Source of the DNA: Loktanella sp. IMCC34160
GTDB lineage: Bacteria > Pseudomonadota > Alphaproteobacteria > Rhodobacterales > Rhodobacteraceae
Length of the DNA: 64,000 nucleotides
NCBI RefSeq assembly: GCF_004145845.1
Contig: NZ_SELP01000003.1
Span: 248,001-312,000, forward strand
Direction: 5' to 3'
Under the pieces are notes generated by a model. The model saw only the letters and a program-made list of their open reading frames with translations. It was not told the origin of the DNA and searched no databases. A program made the position numbers and the translations under genes. Shown in pieces: positions 48,974-57,307 of this stretch. Each line of letters begins with the position of its first letter. Positions within the stretch are counted from its first letter, which is position 1.

Positions 48974-50820
48974 TGCGTGAGGCCTATAAGACGTGGTTGC
49001 GCTGGGCCGGGGGGCTGATCCCCTCGCCCCAGCCGGCCATCGGTGCGCCGCCCCGCACCCTGCGCGCCTTTATCAACTGGTGTCTTCGGGGCAGCTGGCG
49101 GGTTATCCTGATTGCCGCGCTGGTGTCTGGCGTCGCCGGGGCGACCGAAGTGCTGGCCATGTTCTTTCTTGGGAAGGTGGTCGATATCGCCTCTGCCGGG
49201 GACGGGCTTGGCGGTTATGGGTCGCTTCTGATCTCGGCGCTTATTCTGCTGGTGTTGGTTCGGCCCATTGTTTTTGGACTGTCGGCGACGTTCCAATCCG
49301 TCGTGCTTGGCCCGAATATCTTTCGGCTGGTCCTGTCGCGCCTGCATTCCTGGACGCTTGGTCAATCCGTCACCTTCTTCGACAATGATTTCGCCGGGCG
49401 GCTTGCGCAAAAGCAGATGCAGACCGCCACCTCCCTGACCGAGGTAGTGATCGAGACAGTCAACGCCATTCTCTTCGCGCTGGCCTCGGTGATCGGGGCG
49501 GCGGTTCTTGTGGCCTTTGTTGATGCCCGGTTGCTTGTCGTTCTTGGCCTGTGGTTCGCGGTCTATCTGGGGTTCCTGCGGCTTTTCCTGCCGCGGATCC
49601 GGCTGCGGTCCAAGGCGCGGGCCGGGGCGCGGGCACAGGTCACCGGGCAGGTCGTGGACACGATCACCAATATCAAGACGGTGAAACTGTTCGCCGGGGA
49701 CCGGCACGAAGAGGACGCGGCCCATACCGCGATGGAGGCGCTGTGGGAACGGGCGCTGGATTTCGGTGAGGTTTCGACCCTGTTCCGGTTCGGCCTGATC
49801 ACGCTTGCGGGCATCCTGCCGGTGACGATGGTCGGTTTCGGCCTTGTCTGGAGCCTGTCGGGTAGTGTCACGCCGGGCGATATCGCCGCTATCGGCGCGG
49901 TGTCCATCCGGCTGAGCCAGATGACCGGCTGGGTCAGCTTCACGTTGATGGGGATCTACAGCCATCTGGGCGAGGCCGAGGACGGGATGCGCACCCTGAC
50001 CCCGCCCTATGCGTTGACCGATGCGCCCAATGCCGCGCCGCTGGCGGTGACGCGGGGAGAGATCACTTTCGACAATGTCAGCTTTGGCTATGGGCGCGAC
50101 ACCGGGGGGATCAGCGACATTTCCCTTCGGATCGCGCCGGGCGAGAAACTGGGGATCGTTGGCGCTTCTGGCGCAGGGAAATCAACCCTGGTTTCGCTGC
50201 TTTTGCGTCTCTACGATGCGGAAGAAGGGCAGGTTCTAATCGATGGGCAGGACCTTCGCGGTGTGACCCAATCCAGCCTGCGCGCCGCCATCGGAATGGT
50301 CACGCAGGAAACCGCGATGTTCAACCGGACCGCCCGCGAGAATATTCTCTACGGTCGTCCCGACGCGTCCGAGGAGGAGATGATCGCCGCCGCCCGCAAG
50401 GCCGAGGCGCATGAGTTCATCACCGGCCTGCGCGACAACAAGGGGCAAACCGGCTACGACGCCTTTGTTGGCGAGCGGGGGGTGAAGCTGTCCGGTGGTC
50501 AACGGCAGCGCATCGCGTTAGCCCGCGCCATGCTGAAAGACGCGCCGATCCTTGTTCTGGACGAGGCGACATCGGCGCTGGATTCCGAGGTCGAGGCAGC
50601 GATCCAATCGGCGCTTCAGCGCGCGATGGAGGGAAAGACCGTGCTGGCCATCGCGCACCGCCTGTCCACGATTTCCGACATGGACCGGATTATCGTCCTT
50701 GAAAACGGGCGGATCGTCGAACAAGGAAGCCATGACGACTTGCTGGCGCTGGGCAGAACATATGCCCGCTATTGGAACCGGCAGTCGGGCGGGTTTATCG
50801 GAACGGACAGCGACGCATGA
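48973..50820 (+). CDS. ABC exporter, fused membrane and ATPase domains (half 2)
   Basis: A 615-residue protein of the same layout as the preceding gene: Walker A GASGAGKS near residue 397, LSGGQ near 506 and LVLDEATSALD. Both halves share sequence such as FFxNDFAGRL in the coupling region and very similar C-termini (RQSGGF), so they arose by duplication. ATG 48973 overlaps the TAA stop of half 1; an in-frame upstream start at 48919 is rejected. It ends with an ATGA overlap into the methyltransferase gene. Confidence 0.9.
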   Translation: MREAYKTWLRWAGGLIPSPQPAIGAPPRTLRAFINWCLRGSWRVILIAALVSGVAGATEVLAMFFLGKVVDIASAGDGLGGYGSLLISALILLVLVRPIVFGLSATFQSVVLGPNIFRLVLSRLHSWTLGQSVTFFDNDFAGRLAQKQMQTATSLTEVVIETVNAILFALASVIGAAVLVAFVDARLLVVLGLWFAVYLGFLRLFLPRIRLRSKARAGARAQVTGQVVDTITNIKTVKLFAGDRHEEDAAHTAMEALWERALDFGEVSTLFRFGLITLAGILPVTMVGFGLVWSLSGSVTPGDIAAIGAVSIRLSQMTGWVSFTLMGIYSHLGEAEDGMRTLTPPYALTDAPNAAPLAVTRGEITFDNVSFGYGRDTGGISDISLRIAPGEKLGIVGASGAGKSTLVSLLLRLYDAEEGQVLIDGQDLRGVTQSSLRAAIGMVTQETAMFNRTARENILYGRPDASEEEMIAAARKAEAHEFITGLRDNKGQTGYDAFVGERGVKLSGGQRQRIALARAMLKDAPILVLDEATSALDSEVEAAIQSALQRAMEGKTVLAIAHRLSTISDMDRIIVLENGRIVEQGSHDDLLALGRTYARYWNRQSGGFIGTDSDA

Positions 50821-52019
50821 CACAGGTAATCGGGCTGACCCACACGGGGCTGGGACGGACAGACGACGGGCAGTTCCTGCCGCGTGTCCTGCCGGGGGAA
50901 ACGGTCGATGTCGGCGCCGACGGTGTGCCGCGCATCCTGTCCCCCTCGGCGGATCGGGTGTCGCCCCCCTGTCGGCACTACAAGGCCTGTGGCGGTTGCG
51001 CCATGCAACACGCGTCGGACAAATTCGTCGAAGGCTGGAAGGCTGGCATTGTCGCCCGGGCGCTGTCCGCGCAGGGGATCGAGGCGCAGATTGAAGGCGT
51101 CGATACATCGCCGCCCCGGTCGCGCAGGCGGGCCAAGCTGTCCGGCCGCCGGACCAAGAAGGGCGCCATGGTCGGGTTCCACGCCCGCGCCTCTGACCTT
51201 TTGATCGAGGTGCCGGATTGCCAACTTTTGACGCCTGCGCTGATGGGGGCCATCCCGGCGTTGGAACGGCTGACCGCGCTGGTTGGATCGCGCAAGGGCG
51301 AGGTTGCCCTGACCGTCACCGAAAGCCTTGGCGGATTGGATGTGCATCTTGATTTTTCAACAAAAGACCTGACGCCGGAACTGCGGATTTCCCTTGCGGA
51401 TTTCGCGCGCGAGGTCGGGTTTGCGCGACTTGTCTGGTGCGACGAACCCATCGTCACCATGACCCCGCCGCAACAGCAGTTCGGCAAGGCGCGGGTGGTT
51501 CCGCCGCCGGGTTCCTTCCTTCAGGCAACCCGCGCGGGCGAGGCGGCGCTGGTGTCGGCGGTGCGCAGAATCGTCGGCAAAGCAGGCAAGGTTGCGGATC
51601 TCTTTGCCGGGTGCGGGACCTTTTCGCTGCCCTTGGCGGAAGGTGCGCAGGTGCACGCCGTCGAAGGCGAAGCGGCGATGATGCGGGCGCTTGATGCCGG
51701 ATGGCGGGCATCAAGTGGTTTGAAGCAGGTGACGACCGAAACCCGCGATCTGTTTCGCCGCCCGCTCTTGTCGGACGAGCTGGCGAAATTCGACGCGGTG
51801 GTGATCGACCCGCCACGCGCCGGGGCCGAGGCTCAGGTGGCCGAAATCATTGGATCGGGCGTTCCGGTTGTCGCAATGGTGTCCTGCAACCCGGTCACCT
51901 TCGCGCGGGATGCGCAGACCCTTGTGTCGGGGGGATACGGGTTGAATTGGGTGCGGGTGGTGGATCAGTTCCGCTGGTCTTCCCATGTCGAGGTGGTCGC
52001 TGCGTTCACGCGCCTGTGA
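50817..52019 (+). CDS. 23S rRNA (uracil-5-)-methyltransferase, RlmD/RumA-type
   Basis: A 400-residue SAM-dependent RNA m5U methyltransferase. A short N-terminal TRAM-like stretch precedes the iron-sulfur cysteines C52, C58 and C61 (CRHYKACGGC) with a fourth near residue 134. The SAM region VADLFAGCGTFSLPLA, DPPRAGA and the catalytic SCNP near residue 358 complete the family pattern. U1939 or U747 of 23S rRNA is the likely target. It is translationally coupled to the exporter pair, an association I cannot explain. Confidence 0.88.
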   Translation: MTQVIGLTHTGLGRTDDGQFLPRVLPGETVDVGADGVPRILSPSADRVSPPCRHYKACGGCAMQHASDKFVEGWKAGIVARALSAQGIEAQIEGVDTSPPRSRRRAKLSGRRTKKGAMVGFHARASDLLIEVPDCQLLTPALMGAIPALERLTALVGSRKGEVALTVTESLGGLDVHLDFSTKDLTPELRISLADFAREVGFARLVWCDEPIVTMTPPQQQFGKARVVPPPGSFLQATRAGEAALVSAVRRIVGKAGKVADLFAGCGTFSLPLAEGAQVHAVEGEAAMMRALDAGWRASSGLKQVTTETRDLFRRPLLSDELAKFDAVVIDPPRAGAEAQVAEIIGSGVPVVAMVSCNPVTFARDAQTLVSGGYGLNWVRVVDQFRWSSHVEVVAAFTRL

Positions 52020-52114
52020 GCGGCGGATCATGATTTCCCCGCTATCGCAATCAGCGGATTTCAGGTAAAAGCCAGGCAATCAACATGACCGGGAAAACCC
52101 GGGATAGGCAGGCA

Positions 52115-52606
52115 ATGCGGTTTCTTTCGATACTCCTTTCCCTTGTGGTGGTGGTGGGCCTGTCCGGCTGCGCCACCAAGTTCCGGACCTATGACGGCCC
52201 GGAAGTGACCCGCGTTGTGGTGATGAAAGGGGACAGGCGGCTGTATCTGATGCATCACGATCAGGTCCTGCGCGCCTTCGAGATCGAAATGGGTTTCGCC
52301 CCCGAGGGCCACAAGGCGCGGGAAGGTGACGGGCGGACGCCGGAAGGCGCCTATTGGATCGACCGGCGCAATCCCAACAGCGCCTATCACCTGTCGATCG
52401 GGATTTCCTATCCGAATGCGCAGGACCGGGCCCGGGCGCAGGAAATGGGCGTTTCACCGGGTGGCGACATCTTTATCCACGGAACGCCGAAGATCATCGC
52501 CGGGCGTGATGACTGGACCGCCGGATGCATCGCCGTCACCAATCGCGAGATGGAAGACATCTATGCGATGGTTCGGGACGGGACGCCGATTCACATCTTT
52601 CCGTAG
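52115..52606 (+). CDS. L,D-transpeptidase (YkuD) family lipoprotein
   Basis: A 163-residue protein with a lipoprotein signal (MRFLSILLSLVVVVGLSGC; lipobox LSGC) and a YkuD domain whose catalytic motif is HGTPK near residue 121 with C136 in TAGCIAVT. Enzymes of this type make or trim L,D-crosslinks in peptidoglycan or attach proteins to it. ATG 52115 is chosen to start at the signal peptide; 52085 is an alternative. It faces the CAP protein gene 6 bases away. Confidence 0.9.
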   Translation: MRFLSILLSLVVVVGLSGCATKFRTYDGPEVTRVVVMKGDRRLYLMHHDQVLRAFEIEMGFAPEGHKAREGDGRTPEGAYWIDRRNPNSAYHLSIGISYPNAQDRARAQEMGVSPGGDIFIHGTPKIIAGRDDWTAGCIAVTNREMEDIYAMVRDGTPIHIFP

Positions 52607-52612
52607 ATCGGC

Positions 52613-53125
52613 CTAGATCCGGCCGGTCACCAGCGTCCACCACAGCTTGCCGCCCGGTTCCTGATGCCAGGCGAACCCCAACAACGTGGCGTTCCGGTCA
52701 AGGATCACGGCGCGGGTGTCGGGCTGACCCATCCAGGCGGCAAGGGTTTCCAGCTCTGTCTCGTAGGTTTCAGAGATGTTTTCACCCAGAATCTGGCCGG
52801 TGTATCCGACCCGGCGCGCCCGTTCGAGCGGTGAAGACCCATCCGACCCGAAGTGCCAGGGCCGGTTCTGAATTGCCATATCGCGGGAATGGGTCGCCGC
52901 GGCAGCGTTCAGACGGTCGTTGAACTGCAAGGGCGCAATCCCGGCTGCGGCCCGCAGAGAATTCACCCCATCCAGCATGCGGAACATGACGCCATCGGCA
53001 TCACCATCGGAAATCCGGTAGATCTGCGGCAAGGGCAGGCCGTCGGGCCCGATCCGCGCGGAATTGGTGGTGCAGGCCGCAACAGCCGCCAGCGAAAGGC
53101 CCGCAAGAAGAAAACGACGATTCAT
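52613..53125 (-). CDS. CAP (SCP/PR1) domain lipoprotein
   Basis: A 170-residue protein with the lipoprotein signal MNRRFLLAGLSLAAVAAC and a CAP domain: LNAAAATHSRDMAIQNRPWHFG, ENISETYETELETLAAWM and the LGFAWHQEPGGKLWWTLVTG end. The histidine and glutamate typical of CAP cavities are present. Bacterial CAP proteins are exported and of uncertain activity; the surrounding transpeptidases suggest a cell-wall role, by inference only. Confidence 0.88.
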   Translation of the reverse strand: MNRRFLLAGLSLAAVAACTTNSARIGPDGLPLPQIYRISDGDADGVMFRMLDGVNSLRAAAGIAPLQFNDRLNAAAATHSRDMAIQNRPWHFGSDGSSPLERARRVGYTGQILGENISETYETELETLAAWMGQPDTRAVILDRNATLLGFAWHQEPGGKLWWTLVTGRI

Positions 53126-53223
53126 CTAGAATACCCCTGAACTTGTCGATTCCTCATATCCGGACCCGCGTTGCACTTCAAACCCGCATCGGCCAGCCTT
53201 TGCCGATATGACACATGTTTGAA

Positions 53224-53252
53224 TTGCGATGCCCCGCCCAACCCCATATGCA
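53224..53252 (+). promoter_or_regulatory. Candidate promoter for the Tat-exported transpeptidase
   Basis: TTGCGA at 53224-53229 and TATGCA at 53247-53252 with a 17-base spacer, about 40 bases before the start at 53292. A by-eye match of moderate quality. Confidence 0.4.
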
Positions 53253-53291
53253 ACAGTCAAACAAGACCGCCCCGTGATCGGAGAGATCAAG

Positions 53292-53885
53292 ATGACCGAC
53301 AACACTGTTTCCAAGCTGAGCCGCCGGGCCTTTGTCGCCGCAGCGGCAGCCACGGTCGGCGCGCGCGCCGTTGCCCAGACCGAGAACTCGACCGAGATTG
53401 AATCTGAGGTTTCGCAGACGATCCGCCGGAATATCTCGAGCTTCCGGTCGCTTGACTGGCAACCCTATTTCTCGGACCTGCGGAACGGCGCTTGCCTTGT
53501 GGATACGCAGTCCCGCGCCCTGCATTACTGGTCCGAGGACCAGAGCATCTACAAGCTGTATCCGACCAGCGTGCCGCTGACCGAGGATCTGACACGGCGT
53601 GGCCGGACCGAGGTAATCCGCAAGGTTGTCGGCCCGGAATGGCGTCCGACCCCGTCGATGCTGGAACGCAATCCGGAATGGCCGTCCTACATCGGGCCGG
53701 GTCCGGAAAACCCGCTGGGCACCCATGCGCTCTACCTGTCGTGGCAGTATTACCGTATCCACGGTACCCACGACACCCGCAAGATCGGCCGGAGATCATC
53801 CAACGGCTGCATCGGCCTTTACAACGAGCATATCGCCGAATTGTTCAGCCTGACCAAGGTTGGAACACAAGTGTTGCTAATTTGA
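53292..53885 (+). CDS. L,D-transpeptidase (YkuD) family protein with a Tat-type signal
   Basis: A 197-residue protein. The N-terminus has a twin-arginine signal, SKLSRRAFVAAAAATV, with likely cleavage at ARAVAQ. The YkuD motif is HGTHDTRKIGRRSSNGCIGL, giving H156 and C172 as catalytic residues. ATG 53292 follows GGAGAG; the longer frame from 53229 is less likely. This is the second YkuD protein within 2 kb, but with a different export route and a longer pre-catalytic region. Confidence 0.9.
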   Translation: MTDNTVSKLSRRAFVAAAAATVGARAVAQTENSTEIESEVSQTIRRNISSFRSLDWQPYFSDLRNGACLVDTQSRALHYWSEDQSIYKLYPTSVPLTEDLTRRGRTEVIRKVVGPEWRPTPSMLERNPEWPSYIGPGPENPLGTHALYLSWQYYRIHGTHDTRKIGRRSSNGCIGLYNEHIAELFSLTKVGTQVLLI

Positions 53886-54031
53886 CGACATTTGCCTGAA
53901 CCAAGGCGGAAAACACCCGATAACCCTTTGCATCAACCGATTTTCCTGATTAATCCGACGATACGAGGTAAGTCTTGGGTGCCTGCCGTCGCCCTCAACA
54001 TATGGCGGCGGGCAAAAACTGGAGAAAACAC

Positions 54032-54238
54032 ATGAAGAAAATCGCTCTCGCCATTGCTGGCTTTGTCGGTTCGGCTTCCGCTGCCCTTGCTGGTGGCATG
54101 GCTGCTCCCGTCATGGAAATGGAACCGGTCATCGTTGAAGAAGCCGCTGGCTCCTCTTCCTCGGCCGGCCTGATCATTCCGCTGATCCTGATCGCGCTGA
54201 TCGCCGCCGCTATGTCGTCGTCGTCGACCGCCGAATAA
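54032..54238 (+). CDS. Small exported protein with a C-terminal membrane helix (uncharacterised)
   Basis: A 68-residue protein: a signal peptide MKKIALAIAGFVGSASAALA, a short acidic stretch with methionine-proline residues (MAAPVMEMEPVIVEEA), a serine linker, then a membrane helix GLIIPLILIALIAAAM ending SSSSTAE. GGAGAA precedes ATG 54032 by 7 bases. The gene uses GCT for alanine often, unlike the GCC/GCG of its neighbours, which suggests strong expression, and a double hairpin follows. TTGCAT (53928) and TAATCC (53951), 17 bases apart, could be its promoter. Similar short proteins occur in Rhodobacteraceae as I recall; no function is known to me. Confidence 0.8.
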   Translation: MKKIALAIAGFVGSASAALAGGMAAPVMEMEPVIVEEAAGSSSSAGLIIPLILIALIAAAMSSSSTAE

Positions 54239-54239
54239 T

Positions 54240-54290
54240 TCAAACTTCGGTTTGAGTTTGGAAGGGCAGAGGTTTTCCTCTGCCCTTTTG
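54240..54290 (+). terminator. Double hairpin ending in a strong intrinsic terminator
   Basis: First hairpin: TCAAAC and GTTTGA closed by a TTCG loop (54240-54255). Second: an 11-bp perfect stem AAGGGCAGAGG/CCTCTGCCCTT with a TTTT loop at 54262-54287, followed by TTG. It ends the small-protein transcript; the UUCG hairpin before it may stabilise the mRNA. Confidence 0.9.
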
Positions 54291-54300
54291 CTTTGGTGGA

Positions 54301-55380
54301 TCAGATCCAGCCAGCAAGATTCCGTTTCAGGATTTCGGCCAGCGCATCCATGTGGGCCTGATCGTCGTTCAGGCAGGGGATGTAGGTAAAGGTCTGGCCG
54401 CCGGCCTCTTCGAAGCTTTCCTTGATCTCTTCCTGAATCTCTTCAAGCGTTTCGACGCAATCGGAGGAAAAGGCGGGCGCGATGACCGCGATTCGCTTGT
54501 GGCCGTCGTCCTTGGCCAGCCGGGCGACCTCCTCCACCGTGTAGGGTTTCAGCCATTCTTCCGGGCCAAAGACCGACTGGAAGGTCGTGACGAAGTGGTC
54601 CTTGTCCCAGCCCAGCCGTCCGCGCAGAAGCCGCGTCGTCTTTTGGCACTGACAGTGATAGGGATCGCCGCTGGTCAGGTAGCGGTGCGGCATCCCGTGG
54701 TAGGACACCACCAGACGATCGGGCCGCTGATCCAGATCGGCGTAGGCCTTTTCCACCGAGGCGGCGAGCGCGTCGATATAGGCCGGATCTTCGAAATAGG
54801 GCGGCACCACCCGGACCGAGGGCTGCCATTTCTCTTTCATCAGCGCGCGGAAGAACTGGTCGTTCGCGGTGGCCCAAGTGGCCCCTGCGTAATGCGGGTA
54901 AAGCGGCATGAACACGATCCGATCACAGCCTGCATCGACCATTTCCCGCAGTTTGCTTTCGGTCGACGGATTGCCGTAGCGCATACAGAAATCGACGAGG
55001 ACATCACCGCCATAGGCCGCCTCCATCCGGTCGCGCAGGGCCACTGTCTGGGCCTTTGTGATGGTCAAGAGCGGGCTTTCGTCCGCTTCCTTGTTCCAGA
55101 TCGAGGCATAGGCCTCGCCCGATTTGAAGGGACGGCGCGACAGGATGATCAATTGCAGCAGCGGCTGCCAAAGCCAGGCGGAGTAGTCGACGACGCGCTT
55201 GTCGGAGAGGAACTCGCTCAGGTAGCGGCGCATGGACCAGTAGTCGGTCGCGTCGGGGGTTCCAAGGTTGGCGATCAGTACCCCGATCTTCGCGGGTTTC
55301 ACCTTGGGGTGGTCCGCCGGGGCGTGGGCAGGGCAAACCGCCGTGCCGCCGGTGATCTTGGGTGTATCCATGTCCTTCAT
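54301..55380 (-). CDS. hemH: Ferrochelatase
   Basis: A 359-residue ferrochelatase with GVLIANLGTPDAT near the N-terminus, the catalytic histidine in VSYHGMPHRYL, and the FSSDCVETLEEI region with its acidic metal path. It inserts iron into protoporphyrin, the last haem step; hemJ elsewhere in the window makes its substrate. ATG 55380 is preferred over 55371, whose AAGGA is only one base away. It converges on the small-protein terminator. Confidence 0.95.
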   Translation of the reverse strand: MKDMDTPKITGGTAVCPAHAPADHPKVKPAKIGVLIANLGTPDATDYWSMRRYLSEFLSDKRVVDYSAWLWQPLLQLIILSRRPFKSGEAYASIWNKEADESPLLTITKAQTVALRDRMEAAYGGDVLVDFCMRYGNPSTESKLREMVDAGCDRIVFMPLYPHYAGATWATANDQFFRALMKEKWQPSVRVVPPYFEDPAYIDALAASVEKAYADLDQRPDRLVVSYHGMPHRYLTSGDPYHCQCQKTTRLLRGRLGWDKDHFVTTFQSVFGPEEWLKPYTVEEVARLAKDDGHKRIAVIAPAFSSDCVETLEEIQEEIKESFEEAGGQTFTYIPCLNDDQAHMDALAEILKRNLAGWI

Positions 55381-55435
55381 CGGGTCCGTCCGTCTGTCCT
55401 TGGTCCGGCCTGACATAGCCGGATATATGGATGGG

Positions 55436-56266
55436 TCAATCTTTGCTGTCGGAAAGCGGTGTTTCGGTCGCGCCCAAGGCATCGGCAAGCCGCTGTGCCG
55501 CCGATCCGGGGCGCAACGGTTTTTGCTGGCTCGGGTCCGGTGCCCAGCCGGTCAGCACGACCACTTCGAAGGTTGCCGGAACGCGCCCGTCGTCGGTTCC
55601 GAAGTGCCGGGCATAGGTTTCGACTGCGCCGAACATGACCGCGCGCCGTGTCGGTGACCGGAGCCGCCCGGCCAAGGCATTGGTTTCCCCCATGCCGCGC
55701 AGGTCCCGCATGAGGTGAAGCGCCGAGGCATAGGTCACATCATATGGCAGGGCGTCCGCGACCGGCAGCGCAAAGCCCGCCCGCTGCAGCAACCCGCCGA
55801 GATCGCGGATTTCCCCCATCGGGGCGATCCGCGGCGACAGCCCACCCGTGGCCCGCGATTCCGCTTCGGCCAAGGCGGCCCGCAATTCATGCAGGGTCTG
55901 CCCACCGAAGAGCGCGGCGATCATCAGCCCGTCGGGCTCCAGCGCGTGGCGGCATTGCACCAATTGGCCGACCGGGTCATTGGCCCAGTGAAGGGCCAGC
56001 GCGTGGATCACCAGATCATGCGTTCCGGGGTCAAGCGCCAGAATGTCGTCATCCGCAATAATCCGCGCATCCGGGAACGCGGCCTGCCAGGGGCCGGGCA
56101 TCCCGGTGACGATCGCCACCTTGGTAAACGACTTGTTAACCAGTTCCAGCCTTTCCTTGACCTCATCAATGAGGGCGTCGTGCAGGAACGTCACCGGATC
56201 GCGGCCCGAGCGGGTGCGGTTGCGGGACAGGGCGGTGCGGTCGGTCAACAGGGGCGGGGTCGTCAT
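55436..56266 (-). CDS. NDUFAF5-like methyltransferase-fold protein
   Basis: A 276-residue protein matching the family of mitochondrial NDUFAF5 (C20orf7): DEVKERLELVNKSF, then HWANDPVGQLVQCRHALEPD, FGGQTLHELRAALAEAE and GGLSPRIAPMGEIRDLGGLL are characteristic. The first SAM loop is not the usual DxGxG (KVAIVTGMPGP), so catalysis is uncertain. The mitochondrial relative hydroxylates an arginine of complex I subunit NDUFS7 during assembly; a role in complex I assembly here is an inference. Confidence 0.8.
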   Translation of the reverse strand: MTTPPLLTDRTALSRNRTRSGRDPVTFLHDALIDEVKERLELVNKSFTKVAIVTGMPGPWQAAFPDARIIADDDILALDPGTHDLVIHALALHWANDPVGQLVQCRHALEPDGLMIAALFGGQTLHELRAALAEAESRATGGLSPRIAPMGEIRDLGGLLQRAGFALPVADALPYDVTYASALHLMRDLRGMGETNALAGRLRSPTRRAVMFGAVETYARHFGTDDGRVPATFEVVVLTGWAPDPSQQKPLRPGSAAQRLADALGATETPLSDSKD

Positions 56267-56290
56267 GGCCCCATGACTTAGGGGTATTCC

Positions 56291-57019
56291 ATGCTGTTGG
56301 AAAGCGTGGTTCGCACGATCTATCCGCCCGGCTGTGTCCTGTGTGGGCATCCGACCGAGGCAGATTTCGGCCTGTGTGGGACTTGCTGGTCTGATGCGGA
56401 TTTCCTTGATGGGGCGGTCTGCATGGGTTGCGGGGCGCCGGTGCCTGGACCCTCTGATGCTGTGGATCTTGTCTGCGAAGACTGCCACCGGATTGCCCGA
56501 CCCTGGCACAGGGGCCGGGCGGTTGCGCGCTATTCCGGGTCGGTGCGCAAGATGATCCTGTCCCTCAAGCACGGCGACCGGGCGGAAATGGCCCGTGCGG
56601 CGGGGCCGATGCTCGCGCGGGTCGCGGCGGCGCTTCCCATTGGCGATGCGCCGGCGATTGTTCCCGTGCCGCTGCATTGGACCCGGATGCTCAAACGCCG
56701 GTTCAATCAATCCGCCCTCTTGGCACAGGCAATGGCAGGGCGGCTGCCGGGGGCCGCTTATGCACCCGATGCATTGGTCAGGGTGCGTCGGACGGCCTCG
56801 CTTGAAGGTCAGGGCCGGGATGAACGGTTTGCAACCTTGCAGGAGGCAATCCGTCCCCACCCGCGACAGGGGGGTGTTCTGGCCGGGCGATCCGTCCTGA
56901 TCGTCGATGACGTGATGACATCCGGCGCGACCCTTGCCGCCGCGACCGAGGCGGCACATGCCGCGGGCGCAACACAGGTTTGTGTCTTGGTGCTAGCGCG
57001 CGTGGTGAAAGATACCTAG
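56291..57019 (+). CDS. comF: ComF family phosphoribosyltransferase-like protein
   Basis: A 242-residue protein. Its N-terminal zinc-finger region has paired cysteines (CVLCGH, CGTC, CMGCG, CEDC), and the phosphoribosyltransferase-like domain carries VLIVDDVMTSGAT near residue 202. ComF proteins are needed for DNA uptake in naturally competent species and are widespread elsewhere with unclear roles. It diverges from the NDUFAF5-like gene by 24 bases. Confidence 0.88.
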   Translation: MLLESVVRTIYPPGCVLCGHPTEADFGLCGTCWSDADFLDGAVCMGCGAPVPGPSDAVDLVCEDCHRIARPWHRGRAVARYSGSVRKMILSLKHGDRAEMARAAGPMLARVAAALPIGDAPAIVPVPLHWTRMLKRRFNQSALLAQAMAGRLPGAAYAPDALVRVRRTASLEGQGRDERFATLQEAIRPHPRQGGVLAGRSVLIVDDVMTSGATLAAATEAAHAAGATQVCVLVLARVVKDT

Positions 57020-57049
57020 ATAGTCGGAAACCCTTTCTGCGAGGCTCCG

Positions 57050-57307
57050 ATGAAACCTGTCGAAATCTACACCACCCCGACCTGCGGCTTTTGCCATGCG
57101 GCCAAGCGGCTGCTGGCGTCCAAGGGCGTGCAGTTCAAAGAGATCAATGTCGCGGGTGACATGGACCTGCGCGCGGCGATGATTCAGCGGTCGAATGGTG
57201 GGCGGACAGTGCCGCAGATCTTTATCGGCGATCAGCATGTCGGTGGCTGCGACGACCTTTATGCGCTTGACCAGATGGGCAAGCTTGATCCGCTGCTGGC
57301 CGCGTGA
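57050..57307 (+). CDS. grxC: Glutaredoxin 3
   Basis: An 85-residue glutaredoxin with the active site CGFC at residues 12-15 (CPYC is more common), the TVPQIFI cis-proline motif and GGCDDL glutathione-binding end. It reduces mixed disulfides with glutathione. The stop shares bases with the GTG start of the next gene (GTGA). Confidence 0.95.
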   Translation: MKPVEIYTTPTCGFCHAAKRLLASKGVQFKEINVAGDMDLRAAMIQRSNGGRTVPQIFIGDQHVGGCDDLYALDQMGKLDPLLAA

